Of a stretch of 36,837 bases of DNA, positions 7,958-16,481 are shown piece by piece. The DNA comes from Cohnella lubricantis (GTDB lineage: Bacteria > Bacillota > Bacilli > Paenibacillales > Paenibacillaceae). The notes under the pieces are model-generated. The model saw only the letters and a program-made list of their open reading frames with translations. It searched no databases and had not been told where the DNA came from. Position 1 is the stretch's first letter, and each line of letters opens with the position of its first letter. The DNA is taken from contig NZ_JACJVN010000050.1 in the NCBI RefSeq assembly GCF_014212015.1, positions 1-36,837 on the forward strand, in the 5' to 3' direction. The translations under genes and the position numbers were made by a program.

Positions 7958-8137
7958 TCTTATCAAGAGCAGGCGGAGGGACTAGCCCGATGAAGCCCGG
8001 CAACCGGCGTCGACATAGACGCACGGTGCTAAATCTTGCTGGATGCGCGGATATCCGCGCATTCGAGAGATGAGAGAGGCGCGCGTACGATGATAAACGA
8101 CGACGACCTTTTCTCATGCGGAGGGGTCGTTTTTTTT
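7958..8137 (+). ncRNA. SAM-I (S-box) riboswitch with intrinsic terminator
   Basis: The aptamer runs from TCTTATC (7958-7964) to its P1 partner GATGAGA (8069-8075). It holds the conserved core GCCCGATGAAGCCCGGCAAC and GGTGCTAAATCTTGC. The expression platform is a terminator: ACGACC (8103-8108) pairs with GGTCGT (8125-8130), with an inner CTC/GAG, followed by eight T (8130-8137). When S-adenosylmethionine is bound, transcription should stop here; when it is low, metA-metI-metC are made. Sequence and position both fit the S-box family, so this is a firm call. The gene starts 53 bases after the T tract. Confidence 0.96.
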
Positions 8138-8189
8138 ACGTTGCCTGACCTCTCGATTTTATTCGGATGAGCTTAAGGAGGTTATGGAA

Positions 8190-9107
8190 ATGCCGATTAA
8201 AGTGCCTGACCATCTGCCCGCCAAGGAGATCTTGGCCGGCGAGAACATCTTCGTCATGGATGAGAGTGTCGCCTTCCATCAGGATATTCGCCCGCTGCGG
8301 ATTGCGATCCTCAATTTGATGCCGACGAAGGAGACGACGGAGACGCAATTGCTCCGGCTCATCGGCAATACGCCGCTGCAGATCGAAGCCGTCCTCATTC
8401 GTACGGAGACGTACACCTCCAAGAATACGTCCGAACAGCACTTGGAGAGCTTCTACAAGACGTTCGGCGAGATCTCGAGCCAGCGCTTCGACGGCATGAT
8501 CATCACGGGCGCTCCCGTCGAGCAGCTTCAATTCGAAGAAGTGGATTATTGGGACGAGCTTCGAACCATTATGGACTGGAGCGTCACCCACGTCACGTCG
8601 ACGTTCCATATATGCTGGGGCGCCCAAGCCGGCTTGTACCATCACTTCGGCGTGCCGAAGGTCGATCTGGGCCGCAAGCTGTTCGGCGTCTTCCCGCATA
8701 CGCTGTCCAAACGCAACGTACAGCTGCTGCGCGGCTTCGACGAGATGTTCTTCGTGCCGCAGTCGAGGCATACGGAGGTTCGGCGCGAAGACATTGAGAA
8801 GGTGCCCGGATTGGAGATTTGGTCGGAATCCGAAGAAGCCGGCGTCTATATCGCAGCGACTGCCGATGGCAAGCAGATTTTCGTAACGGGGCATTCCGAG
8901 TATGATCCGCTCACACTGAAGTGGGAGTATGACCGTGACAAAGCCAAAGGGCTCGAAGTCGACCTGCCGGTGAATTATTTCCCGAGCAATGACCCGACGA
9001 AGATGCCGCTGTCGAGCTGGAGGGCGCATGCAAATCTGCTGTTCTCCAATTGGCTGAACTATTATGTATACCAGATGACGCCGTACGATCTTGGAGCCGG
9101 TATTTAA
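8190..9107 (+). CDS. metA: Homoserine O-acetyltransferase, MetA type
   Basis: 305 residues. It acylates homoserine, the first committed step to methionine. In this numbering the nucleophile is Cys142 (HICWG), and the His235/Glu237 pair is in GHSEYD. Residue 111 is Glu (GAPVE), the residue known in Bacillus cereus MetA to select acetyl-CoA; Gly there gives succinyl-CoA use as in E. coli. I therefore call it an acetyltransferase despite the MetA fold. The second ATG (8190) is chosen, because AAGGAGG at 8175-8181 is only 2 bases from the ATG at 8184 but 8 from this one, and this start gives the canonical residue numbers. First gene of the SAM-controlled operon. Confidence 0.95.
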   Translation: MPIKVPDHLPAKEILAGENIFVMDESVAFHQDIRPLRIAILNLMPTKETTETQLLRLIGNTPLQIEAVLIRTETYTSKNTSEQHLESFYKTFGEISSQRFDGMIITGAPVEQLQFEEVDYWDELRTIMDWSVTHVTSTFHICWGAQAGLYHHFGVPKVDLGRKLFGVFPHTLSKRNVQLLRGFDEMFFVPQSRHTEVRREDIEKVPGLEIWSESEEAGVYIAATADGKQIFVTGHSEYDPLTLKWEYDRDKAKGLEVDLPVNYFPSNDPTKMPLSSWRAHANLLFSNWLNYYVYQMTPYDLGAGI

Positions 9108-9183
9108 TCGCGCTAGCTTGCGGCATTCATCGGCTTAAGCACCCGCACGCTTAACATATCTCATTGCAGGAGGCCGCTAATTG

Positions 9184-10344
9184 ATGAACATAGAGAGCCG
9201 TTTAGCCCAGATTGGATCCCAGAGCGATCCGCAGACGGGAGCCGTCAGCTTCCCGATCTACCAATCTACTGCGTTCCGCCACCCGAAGCTCGGCCAGAGC
9301 ACGGGCTTCGACTACGCGCGGACGAAGAGCCCGACGCGTTCGGTGCTGGAAGCCGCCGCTGCCGATCTGGAGAATGGAGACGCAGGCTTCGCCTGCAGCT
9401 CCGGCATGGCTGCGCTGACGACGATCTTCGCTTTGTTCGGACACGGCGATCACCTGATTGTCTCGCTGGATTTGTATGGAGGCACGTATCGCTTGCTCGA
9501 GAGGATCTTGTCCCGTTACGGCATTACCGCTTCCTATGTCGATACGAACGATCTGGACGAGCTGGAAGCATGCTGCACGGGAGCTACGAAGGCGGTGCTA
9601 ATCGAGACGCCGACCAACCCCCTTATGATGATCACCGATCTGGCTAAGGTGGCTGACTGGGCGAAGCGCAAAGGCCTGATTACGATCGTCGACAATACGC
9701 TGCTGACGCCTTTCCTGCAGCGGCCGATCGAGCTTGGCGCCGATATCGTAATCCATAGCGCCACCAAGTATTTGGCCGGGCATAACGACGTGCTCGCCGG
9801 CCTTATCGTCACGAAGGGCCAAGAGCTGTCGGAGCAGATGGCGATTCTGCACAATTCGCTCGGCGCGGTGCTCGGACCCCAGGACTCCTGGCTGCTCATG
9901 CGCGGACTGAAGACGCTGGCGCTGCGGATGGAGCGCCATCAGTCGAATTCGCTGCGGATCGCGCAGTGGCTTAAAGAGCATCCGGCGGTCGAAGAAGTGT
10001 ACCATCCGGGCTTGCCGCACCACCCGGGTTATGACGTTCAGCAGCGCCAAGCTTCGGGCAATACGGGTATCTTCTCGTTCCGCATGAAGGACGCTCGTAC
10101 GGTGGAGCCGATCTTACGGCATCTGGAGCTGATCGCGTTCGCCGAGAGCCTCGGCGGCGTTGAATCGCTGCTGACCTATCCGGCCGTCCAGACACACGCC
10201 GACATTCCGGAGGAGATCCGGCGCAAGGTCGGCGTCGACGATCGGCTCCTGCGCTTCTCGGTCGGCATCGAGCACGTTGACGATCTGATTGCCGATCTCG
10301 GGGCAGCGATCGAAGCGGCATTGCAGGAAGTCAAGGGAGCGTGA
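9184..10344 (+). CDS. metI: Cystathionine gamma-synthase / O-acetylhomoserine thiolyase (MetI-like)
   Basis: 386 residues of the Cys/Met-metabolism PLP family. The PLP lysine is Lys195 in HSATKYLAGH; Tyr/Arg phosphate binding appears in FDYARTKSPTR, and DNTLLTP holds the ring-binding Asp. It joins O-acetylhomoserine with cysteine (or sulfide). The sequence follows B. subtilis MetI closely in order of motifs, including ESTGFDY-like and AESLGGVESLLTYPA stretches. AGGAGG at 9168-9173 could serve TTG at 9181 (7 bases) or ATG at 9184 (10 bases); I take the ATG. It lies between metA and metC and stops 5 bases before the metC start, so translation is probably coupled. Confidence 0.93.
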   Translation: MNIESRLAQIGSQSDPQTGAVSFPIYQSTAFRHPKLGQSTGFDYARTKSPTRSVLEAAAADLENGDAGFACSSGMAALTTIFALFGHGDHLIVSLDLYGGTYRLLERILSRYGITASYVDTNDLDELEACCTGATKAVLIETPTNPLMMITDLAKVADWAKRKGLITIVDNTLLTPFLQRPIELGADIVIHSATKYLAGHNDVLAGLIVTKGQELSEQMAILHNSLGAVLGPQDSWLLMRGLKTLALRMERHQSNSLRIAQWLKEHPAVEEVYHPGLPHHPGYDVQQRQASGNTGIFSFRMKDARTVEPILRHLELIAFAESLGGVESLLTYPAVQTHADIPEEIRRKVGVDDRLLRFSVGIEHVDDLIADLGAAIEAALQEVKGA

Positions 10345-10349
10345 GCGGA

Positions 10350-11522
10350 ATGAGCAATCATCATCAAGGCAAGTCGAACGAAGACAGGCGCTTCGCGACG
10401 AAGCTGATCCACTTCGGCAAGGAGATCGACGAAGCGACCGGCGCTTCAAGCGTGCCGATCTATCAGGCGTCTACATTTCATCATTTCGACCTGGACAACC
10501 CTCCTGCGCACGACTACAGCCGTTCGGGCAATCCGACGCGGGAGGCGCTTGAGCACTATATCGCCGTGCTGGAAGGCGGAACGAACGGATTCGCCTTCGC
10601 TTCCGGCATGGCGGCGATCTCGACGGCGTTCCTGCTGCTGTCGGCCGGCGATCATGTCATCGTGACCGAGGATGTATACGGCGGAACCTACCGACTGCTG
10701 ACGACTATCTTAACGCGGATGAATATTGAATCGACGTTCGTCGATATGACCGACTTCGAGCAGGTGAAGGCGGCGCTGAAGCCGAACACCAAAGCCGTGT
10801 TCCTCGAGACGCCTTCCAACCCGACGCTGAAGATCGCCGATATCGCCGAGATCTCCGGTTGGGCGAAGGATCGCGGACTGCTGACGATGCTCGACAACAC
10901 GTTCATGACGCCGTACCATCAGCGGCCGATTGAGCTCGGCATCGACATCGTCATCCATAGCGCGACCAAGTTCCTCAGCGGACATAGCGACGTGCTAGCC
11001 GGCCTTGTCGTAACGGCCGATGAGACGCTTGGGCGCCGTGTGAAGCAGCTTCAGAACGGACTGGGCACTGTGCTGAGCGCTCAAGAGAGCTGGCTGCTCA
11101 TGAGAGGAATGAAGACGCTGCAAGTGCGGATGGAAGCGAGCGAGGCGAGCGCCGCCAAGCTGGCGGAATGGCTGAGCAAGCATCCGGGCGTGGAGAAGGT
11201 CTATTATCCCGGGCTTGCGGACCATCCGCGCCGCGAGATTCATGAGAAGCAGTCCAGAGGCTGCGGAGCGGTCGTGTCGTTCGACGTGGGCAGCGGGGAA
11301 CGAGCCCGCCGTCTGCTCGGACGGGTTAAGCTTCCGCTCGTTGCGGTCAGCCTCGGCGCTGTGGAGAGCATTCTCTCTTATCCGGCGATGATGTCGCACG
11401 CATCGATGCCTCGCGAGGTTCGTCTCGCGAGAGGGATAACGGACGGACTGGTGCGTTATTCTGTCGGCTTAGAAGATGCAGCCGACCTCATTCGCGATTT
11501 GGACCAAGCGCTCGACAATTAA
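10350..11522 (+). CDS. metC: Cystathionine beta-lyase (MetC-like)
   Basis: 390 residues of the same PLP family as the preceding gene. The PLP lysine is Lys207 in HSATKFLSGH, with SRSGNPTR and DNTFMTPY as cofactor motifs. Expected reaction: cystathionine to homocysteine, pyruvate and ammonia, completing transsulfuration from cysteine. A gamma-lyase or O-acetylhomoserine role cannot be excluded on sequence alone, but the metA-metI-metC order favours beta-lyase. ATG 10350 is chosen because AAGGGAG at 10333-10339 gives 10 bases spacing; the GTG at 10341 is only 1 base away. No clear terminator follows before the EAL gene. No methionine synthase gene is in view. Confidence 0.9.
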   Translation: MSNHHQGKSNEDRRFATKLIHFGKEIDEATGASSVPIYQASTFHHFDLDNPPAHDYSRSGNPTREALEHYIAVLEGGTNGFAFASGMAAISTAFLLLSAGDHVIVTEDVYGGTYRLLTTILTRMNIESTFVDMTDFEQVKAALKPNTKAVFLETPSNPTLKIADIAEISGWAKDRGLLTMLDNTFMTPYHQRPIELGIDIVIHSATKFLSGHSDVLAGLVVTADETLGRRVKQLQNGLGTVLSAQESWLLMRGMKTLQVRMEASEASAAKLAEWLSKHPGVEKVYYPGLADHPRREIHEKQSRGCGAVVSFDVGSGERARRLLGRVKLPLVAVSLGAVESILSYPAMMSHASMPREVRLARGITDGLVRYSVGLEDAADLIRDLDQALDN

Positions 11523-11613
11523 CGATAGCCATTTTCCAGAGAATGCATATTCAACAGACTTGCGCCGTGATAGAATATGGATGATGTTTCTACTAACGGG
11601 AGGCTGATCCGCC

Positions 11614-12993
11614 TTGAGCATGCAACGTATATTGGAACAGCTCTTTCTTGGCGCCAAGCTGTTGAGGACCGATCGTTCCCTGCGATTTTTCCCTCCTGAC
11701 TTCACGTTGCGCCGCCCTCTCGCTTCGATGTTGGACAAGCATTTGAAGCAAGGCGGCGAATGTTATTTGGTTCTGTATCGTTGGGAATGCCCGATTGAGG
11801 CTAGCGGAGTATGGAAGGATCTGCTTCCAGTCCTTCAATCAGAGACGAAGCGTCATCTGCGTTCAATGGCCCCTCAGTTCTGGGCCGATTCCGATCTGGT
11901 TGGGATGGACCAGCTAGGCCCGCAGGAATTCGTCTTGCTGGTGCGCGGCGATCGTCCGGACGATAATGAGTTCGTTCCCCCTAGCCTCTTCCGGCTCTCG
12001 GACCATTTCAAGCACGCGCTTGAATACAAGATATCCGTGGAACCCGCGTTGTCCAAGTATCGTTCGCTGCTTCGGCTGACTGGCACGTATGTGCCGATCA
12101 AGTCCTCTTATTATGAGAGTGAAGGTACAATCGAGCGCTTGGATGAAGCCTATCAATTCGCTTTGGCGTTGTCGACCAAGCAGGTTACGCCACAGGTGAT
12201 CGCGGCCAGGCGACAGCTCGACCAAATATTGCGGGATTGCAGCATATCCGTCTTGGCGCAGCCGATCATGAATCTGCAGAACGGGGACGTATTCGGATGG
12301 GAGATTCTCACACGCGGTCCCGCGTCCAGCGTGTTCCATCTGCCGGATGCCTTGTTCCGGTTCGCAGGCGAGAGCAACCAACTCAGCAAGCTGGAGTTCA
12401 TGATTGTGAAGTTCGCGCTGGATGAGGTGGCGTCGCGCAGCATCCGCGAGCCCGTCTTCCTGAACGTCACCGCTGTGACGTTGTCCCACCCGTTATTCTT
12501 GTCGCACGCGCTCCAGTGCTTGGAGAAGCATCCGGAGATCGCGCCTTCGCAGATTATTTTCGAGATCACGGAGCGCCATGAGGTGGAAGACTTCGCGGCG
12601 ATGACGCAGACGCTTGAGAAGTTCCGCCGGCACGGCTTCCGCTTCGCCGTCGACGATATGGGAGCCGGTTATTCGAGCCTGCAATGGATCGGGGAATTGG
12701 CGCCCGAGCTAATCAAGGTCGATCGCTCGGTCATCCAGTTCGTTGACCGATTCTCCGTGAAGGAGAGTCTCCTTCGCGCGATCGTTACGGCCGCACGCGA
12801 GATGAGCTGCGAAGTCGTAGCCGAGGGCGTAGAGCGCGAGGAAGAGGCAGACGTGTTGTTCCGGCTTAACGTGGGCATGGGACAAGGCTATTACTTTGCG
12901 AAGCCAAACGTTCTACTGTACGAGCATGAACGCGAGATATTTAAAGAGACGAAGGAACGGATTAAGTACCGCCGCGGCAAGGTCGCCTCTTAA
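11614..12993 (+). CDS. EAL-domain protein with degenerate GGDEF-like N-terminal half
   Basis: 459 residues. The EAL phosphodiesterase domain (about 205-445) keeps the residues needed for c-di-GMP cleavage: Glu230 (EIL in place of EAL), Asn284, Glu317, Asp347-Asp348, Lys368, Glu404 and Gln424. It is thus probably active. The first 200 residues have no membrane segment; GPQEFVLLV at 102-110 sits where GGDEF-I-L-L would, so I read it as a decayed GGDEF domain, possibly regulatory. TTG 11614 is preferred since GGGAGG at 11598-11603 is 10 bases away; the ATG at 11620 would be 16. The gene ends inside its own terminator. It would lower c-di-GMP in the cytoplasm. Confidence 0.9.
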   Translation: MSMQRILEQLFLGAKLLRTDRSLRFFPPDFTLRRPLASMLDKHLKQGGECYLVLYRWECPIEASGVWKDLLPVLQSETKRHLRSMAPQFWADSDLVGMDQLGPQEFVLLVRGDRPDDNEFVPPSLFRLSDHFKHALEYKISVEPALSKYRSLLRLTGTYVPIKSSYYESEGTIERLDEAYQFALALSTKQVTPQVIAARRQLDQILRDCSISVLAQPIMNLQNGDVFGWEILTRGPASSVFHLPDALFRFAGESNQLSKLEFMIVKFALDEVASRSIREPVFLNVTAVTLSHPLFLSHALQCLEKHPEIAPSQIIFEITERHEVEDFAAMTQTLEKFRRHGFRFAVDDMGAGYSSLQWIGELAPELIKVDRSVIQFVDRFSVKESLLRAIVTAAREMSCEVVAEGVEREEEADVLFRLNVGMGQGYYFAKPNVLLYEHEREIFKETKERIKYRRGKVAS

Positions 12994-13013
12994 GGTGACT
13001 GCCGCGGTCTTTT
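12972..13013 (+). terminator. Terminator overlapping the EAL gene stop codon
   Basis: CCGCGGCA (12972-12979) pairs with TGCCGCGG (13000-13007), with GTC/GAC and CCT/AGG pairs inside, then TCTTTTT. The left arm is coding sequence. Confidence 0.8.
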
Positions 13014-13109
13014 TATGTTACGATAGGCCGTGAGAGAAGCGGTTATGGCCGGACTATATCGGTCTTTCGCTGAATAAACAGAGGCTTTAAGCGAGAGGAG
13101 ATGCGGCAG

Positions 13110-14249
13110 ATGAACGCCGTAGACCGTATTTTGCATCGCGCCCTTCAAGGCGAACGAATGATGCAGGACGACATTATCGCTCTATTCGAGAGCGACGAGA
13201 TTGAGAAGATCGGCAATACCGCCAATCAGTTAATGCTTCGGAGACATCCGGAGCCGATCACAACCTTCGTCGTCGGCCGCAACGTCAACTACACGAACAT
13301 CTGCGACGTCTATTGCCGATTCTGCGCCTTCTACCGGGCGCCGGGTTCGAAGGAAGGCTACGTGCTGCCGGACGAAGCGATTCTGCAGAAGATCCAGGAG
13401 ACGGTTGACGTTGGCGGAACGGAAATTCTCATGCAAGGCGGAACCAACCCGGATTTGCCGTTCACTTATTACTTAGACCTGCTTCGCAAGATCAAAGCGA
13501 GATTCCCGGACATTACGATGCACTCATTCTCACCGGCGGAGATTCGCAAGATGCAGGACGTCTCGAACGGGCTCTCGTTGGAAGAGGTCGTCCGCCAGCT
13601 GCATGAAGCTGGACTCGACTCACTTCCCGGCGGAGGCGCCGAAATTCTAGACGACCGCACGCGCAAGAAGATCAGCCGGCTGAAGGGCAGCTGGCGCGAC
13701 TGGATGGATGTAATGACGACCGCTCACCAAGTTGGCATGACGACAACGGGCACAATGGTCATCGGCTTCGGCGAATCGATGGAAGAGCGTGCGCTCCACT
13801 TGCTTCGCATTCGCGACGCCCAGGACGAGTGCTTGAACAATGGTTATCCGTCAAGAGGCTTCCTAGCGTTCATTCCATGGACGTTCCAGCCGGACAACAC
13901 GAATATGAAGCGGGAGAAGGCTACGCCGGAGGAATATTTGAAGACGCTGGCGATCAGCCGAATCGCTCTCGACAATATCGACAACTTCCAGTCGTCCTGG
14001 GTGACGATGGGGCCGGAGATCGGGAAGCTGTCGTTGTCCTACGGCGCGAATGACTTCGGCAGCACGATGATGGAGGAGAACGTCGTCTCTGCCGCCGGCA
14101 CGACGCATAAAGTCAATATTGAGCTCTGCCTTCAAATCATTCGAGAGGCAGGCAAGATTCCGGCGAAGCGGAATACGCAATATCAGATTTTGAAAGTGTA
14201 CGACGATCAGAACGAGAAGATCGAGCACGATTTTGTCATGCAGAACTGA
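13110..14249 (+). CDS. mqnC: Cyclic dehypoxanthinyl futalosine synthase (radical SAM)
   Basis: 379 residues. Radical SAM cysteines are Cys65, Cys69 and Cys72 in CDVYCRFC, followed by AFYRAPGS. The motifs NYTNICDVYCRFCAFYR, MQGGTNPDL and LDSLPGGGAEIL match MqnC of the futalosine route to menaquinone rather than MqnE, CofG or CofH. It cyclises dehypoxanthinyl futalosine. ATG 13110 is chosen because GAGAGGAG (13093-13100) abuts the ATG at 13101 but is 9 bases from this one. No mqnA, mqnB, mqnD or mqnE lies in the window, so the pathway genes are scattered or the gene is solitary. It is flanked by terminators and transcribed alone. Confidence 0.9.
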   Translation: MNAVDRILHRALQGERMMQDDIIALFESDEIEKIGNTANQLMLRRHPEPITTFVVGRNVNYTNICDVYCRFCAFYRAPGSKEGYVLPDEAILQKIQETVDVGGTEILMQGGTNPDLPFTYYLDLLRKIKARFPDITMHSFSPAEIRKMQDVSNGLSLEEVVRQLHEAGLDSLPGGGAEILDDRTRKKISRLKGSWRDWMDVMTTAHQVGMTTTGTMVIGFGESMEERALHLLRIRDAQDECLNNGYPSRGFLAFIPWTFQPDNTNMKREKATPEEYLKTLAISRIALDNIDNFQSSWVTMGPEIGKLSLSYGANDFGSTMMEENVVSAAGTTHKVNIELCLQIIREAGKIPAKRNTQYQILKVYDDQNEKIEHDFVMQN

Positions 14250-14287
14250 TTCTATCGAGTTCCATCTTAATTTCTGTCCTAGAATCA

Positions 14288-14323
14288 ACAAAGCAGCCTC
14301 GTTCGCGTTCGAGGCTGCTTTGT
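14288..14323. terminator. Bidirectional terminator between mqnC and the GGDEF gene
   Basis: A perfect 14-bp stem: 14288-14301 pairs with 14310-14323 (core AAAGCAGCCTCG / CGAGGCTGCTTT), with an 8-base loop and flanking A/T-rich ends. It lies between convergent genes. Confidence 0.88.
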
Positions 14324-14340
14324 GTTAACTCATAGACTAT

Positions 14341-15420
14341 TTAAGCAACCTCCGTGCGGTTGGGGCCTAATCGCTTGGCTTCGCCTAGCGCAGTTCGTAC
14401 CCGCTCTAGGAACGCTTCTTTGCCAAGCTCGGCCGAGTAGGAGGATAATCCTGCGCTGACGGTCACATGGCCATGATTGAACGAACTATGGGGGACGGCA
14501 GAGATGGCCTCGCGAATCTCCTCGAGCTTGTCCGAGGCTGCTTGCAGAGAGGTTCCGACGAACAGGATTGCGAATTCTTCACCACCGTAACGGGCGAGCA
14601 AATGCCGATATCCGATCTTGGCTTGGACAATGGAAGCCACGCTTCTAAGAACTTCGTCCCCGGCTCGGTAGCCGTATGAAGCGTTCCATTCACGGAAGCG
14701 ATCGAGATCTACGAGCGCGACATGTAATTCGGTCGAGCCGGCTTCGCATTGCTTAATTAAGAGATCCAGATGCTCGTGGAATGAAGTGTGGTTATAGACG
14801 TTGGTGAGCGGATCTTTGAAGATCAGCTTCTCGCTTCCGTCTGGCCGGTCGAGCAAGGCCTGCCTAGCTTCGTAAGCAGAGCGGATGTATTCGGACACCT
14901 CCGTTCCGCGCATCATCATGCCAACCATTAACAAACACATGAGCACCATGATGCTTAGGATACCGGAGATCTTGCCGACATTAACGGTGCTGTACAAATT
15001 ATGATCGAAGCAACAGATTACGCCGAACGACAAGAACATGGTGGCGACCGCAAACAATAATTTCTGAAGCTGGTAATAGAAAAAGCTGACTAGCACGGGG
15101 ACGAACAGCGAGAACAGCACGAATGTCTGTTCCAAATTAATGATCGTGATAATGATAGCGATCAGAGCGGATGATGAGATGAGGATATAGTCGTGCTGCT
15201 TGGGGAGATACCGAATACCTGCTTCGGCCATCAGAATAACGGCAACGAGCAGAACCGTCGGCCGGACGATATACATCCAGACGAATTCTCCCACGCTTGG
15301 GGCATCTCCTAGATAGGTGCATTCAACAATAAGGGACAGGAGCACCATGAACCAGAACAGATGAAGCAGCCGTCGGTTCCATTTAAGCTGGTTATATTCG
15401 AAGGGACGGAAGTTTTCCAT
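14341..15420 (-). CDS. Membrane-bound GGDEF diguanylate cyclase
   Basis: 359 residues, minus strand. Five to six hydrophobic segments fill residues 18-170, with almost no extracytoplasmic loop. The cytoplasmic GGDEF domain (about 198-358) shows DPLTNVYNH, DLDRFREWNASYG and the active-site loop GGEEF at 279-283, so it should make c-di-GMP from two GTP. No RxxD inhibitory site is seen just before the loop, so product inhibition by that route is unlikely. The ATG has only a weak TGAGG upstream. It is convergent with mqnC and divergent from ytxC. Together with the EAL protein 1.3 kb away it could form a local c-di-GMP pair. Confidence 0.9.
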   Translation of the reverse strand: MENFRPFEYNQLKWNRRLLHLFWFMVLLSLIVECTYLGDAPSVGEFVWMYIVRPTVLLVAVILMAEAGIRYLPKQHDYILISSSALIAIIITIINLEQTFVLFSLFVPVLVSFFYYQLQKLLFAVATMFLSFGVICCFDHNLYSTVNVGKISGILSIMVLMCLLMVGMMMRGTEVSEYIRSAYEARQALLDRPDGSEKLIFKDPLTNVYNHTSFHEHLDLLIKQCEAGSTELHVALVDLDRFREWNASYGYRAGDEVLRSVASIVQAKIGYRHLLARYGGEEFAILFVGTSLQAASDKLEEIREAISAVPHSSFNHGHVTVSAGLSSYSAELGKEAFLERVRTALGEAKRLGPNRTEVA

Positions 15421-15502
15421 AGATCGGCCTCATCGTAAGTAGTTGAGTGATATACCGAATATTTCGTCTATTCATAAAATATACCATAGCGGATCGCCGA
15501 TC

Positions 15503-15531
15503 GTATATCCCTTTTTCGGTCACCATATAGT
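15503..15531 (+). promoter_or_regulatory. Candidate sigma-E-type sporulation promoter of ytxC
   Basis: GTATATC (15503-15509) and CATATAGT (15524-15531), 14 bases apart, resemble the sigma-E pattern (GTMATATT, N14, CATACANT). The predicted start is about 20 bases before the ytxC GTG. Confidence 0.5.
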
Positions 15532-15559
15532 AAGAACAGGGAAGCCGGAGGTGATCCAG

Positions 15560-16435
15560 GTGAGAAGGGATGAATGGACGATCGATACGGGAGCGGATCG
15601 CGATTCATCGAAGCGGCTCGCGATGATGCTGAACCAGCCGTTTGCCGGGTTGACGGGCACCGGGGGAGAAGGCCCGTGGCAGTTGTCGCCTCACATAGAA
15701 CGTATCGGGTGCAGCCTGACGATCGAGACGGGACGGGATCAATTCTGCATGAAGACCGGCCACGCGCTGGCCGAATATTTAGTGACGGAGAAGGAGCCTT
15801 CCTTGCTTCGCTCCGTCATGCATAAGCAGTTCGGATTGCGTGCGGACGGCATTGAGACGGACGTCTTGATCTCGGAGGCGATCGTGCTTATGGATGGCGA
15901 ACCGGAAGCGGGCTCGGAAGCGGGTAGGGGAAGAGCCCGGCGAATTCGCAAGTGGGGCCGGGTGTTCGCAGCTTTTCTAAAGGATCATTCACATATGCAC
16001 CTTGATGGCTTCATCCGGTTCCGGCTGAAGGAATACTTCGCCGAGATCCGGGAAGCGGCGGAGACGGCGCTAGAGGAACGAGCGATGGAGCGGCAATATC
16101 AGGAGTTCGTCACGCTTCTCCAATCAATGGTTCAATGGCAAGAGGTGCGCTTGCCGGCTGTTCATCTTCTTCATTCAGGAGGACATGCCTTTCGAATGTA
16201 TGATGAGAAGATGCGCCCGCTAGAACGAGATGAAGAGGAAGTCGACGAATCGCTGGCAGAGACCCGGGGAGAGGGTGTCGAAGACCAGGAGGAGAGCATG
16301 CTCGTCAGTCGGCTGCTTGCCGCGTCGCCAAGGCATCTGTATATTTATACGCCGGAGCCCGATGCCCAAGTGATCCGCACGTTGCTCGGCATCTTCGGGG
16401 AACGGGCGGCGATCTGTCCCAAGCTTCCGACTTAA
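15560..16435 (+). CDS. ytxC: Putative sporulation protein YtxC
   Basis: 291 residues with the YtxC-like stretch DGFIRFRLKEYFAEI near residue 155. The C-terminal part (RHLYIYTPEPDAQVIRTL and a final short segment) and its place directly before thrS, as in Bacillus subtilis, support the call. Its molecular role is not known. GTG 15560 is chosen: GGAGGTGA at 15546-15553 gives 6 bases spacing and the length is close to the usual 281. A TTG at 15443 would put the start upstream of the likely sigma-E promoter and is rejected. The middle carries an acidic low-complexity patch (RDEEEVDESLAETRGEGVED). It should be expressed in the mother cell if the promoter reading is right. Confidence 0.82.
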   Translation: MRRDEWTIDTGADRDSSKRLAMMLNQPFAGLTGTGGEGPWQLSPHIERIGCSLTIETGRDQFCMKTGHALAEYLVTEKEPSLLRSVMHKQFGLRADGIETDVLISEAIVLMDGEPEAGSEAGRGRARRIRKWGRVFAAFLKDHSHMHLDGFIRFRLKEYFAEIREAAETALEERAMERQYQEFVTLLQSMVQWQEVRLPAVHLLHSGGHAFRMYDEKMRPLERDEEEVDESLAETRGEGVEDQEESMLVSRLLAASPRHLYIYTPEPDAQVIRTLLGIFGERAAICPKLPT

Positions 16436-16446
16436 GGCGCCAACGC

Positions 16447-16475
16447 TTGACGAAGAGGATCGGCGGAGGTATAAT
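16447..16475 (+). promoter_or_regulatory. Consensus sigma-A promoter of the thrS T-box leader
   Basis: TTGACG (16447-16452) and TATAAT (16470-16475) with exactly 17 bases between; start near 16482. Confidence 0.85.
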
Positions 16476-16481
16476 TCCGAT

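Noticed and set aside
8136..9029. A 297-codon open frame antisense to metA
   Set aside because: Overlaps a certain gene and the riboswitch terminator; composition is that of a shadow frame.
15443..15559. N-terminal extension of ytxC from a TTG
   Set aside because: It would lie upstream of the likely promoter and lacks a ribosome site; the GTG at 15560 has GGAGGTGA and gives the usual length.
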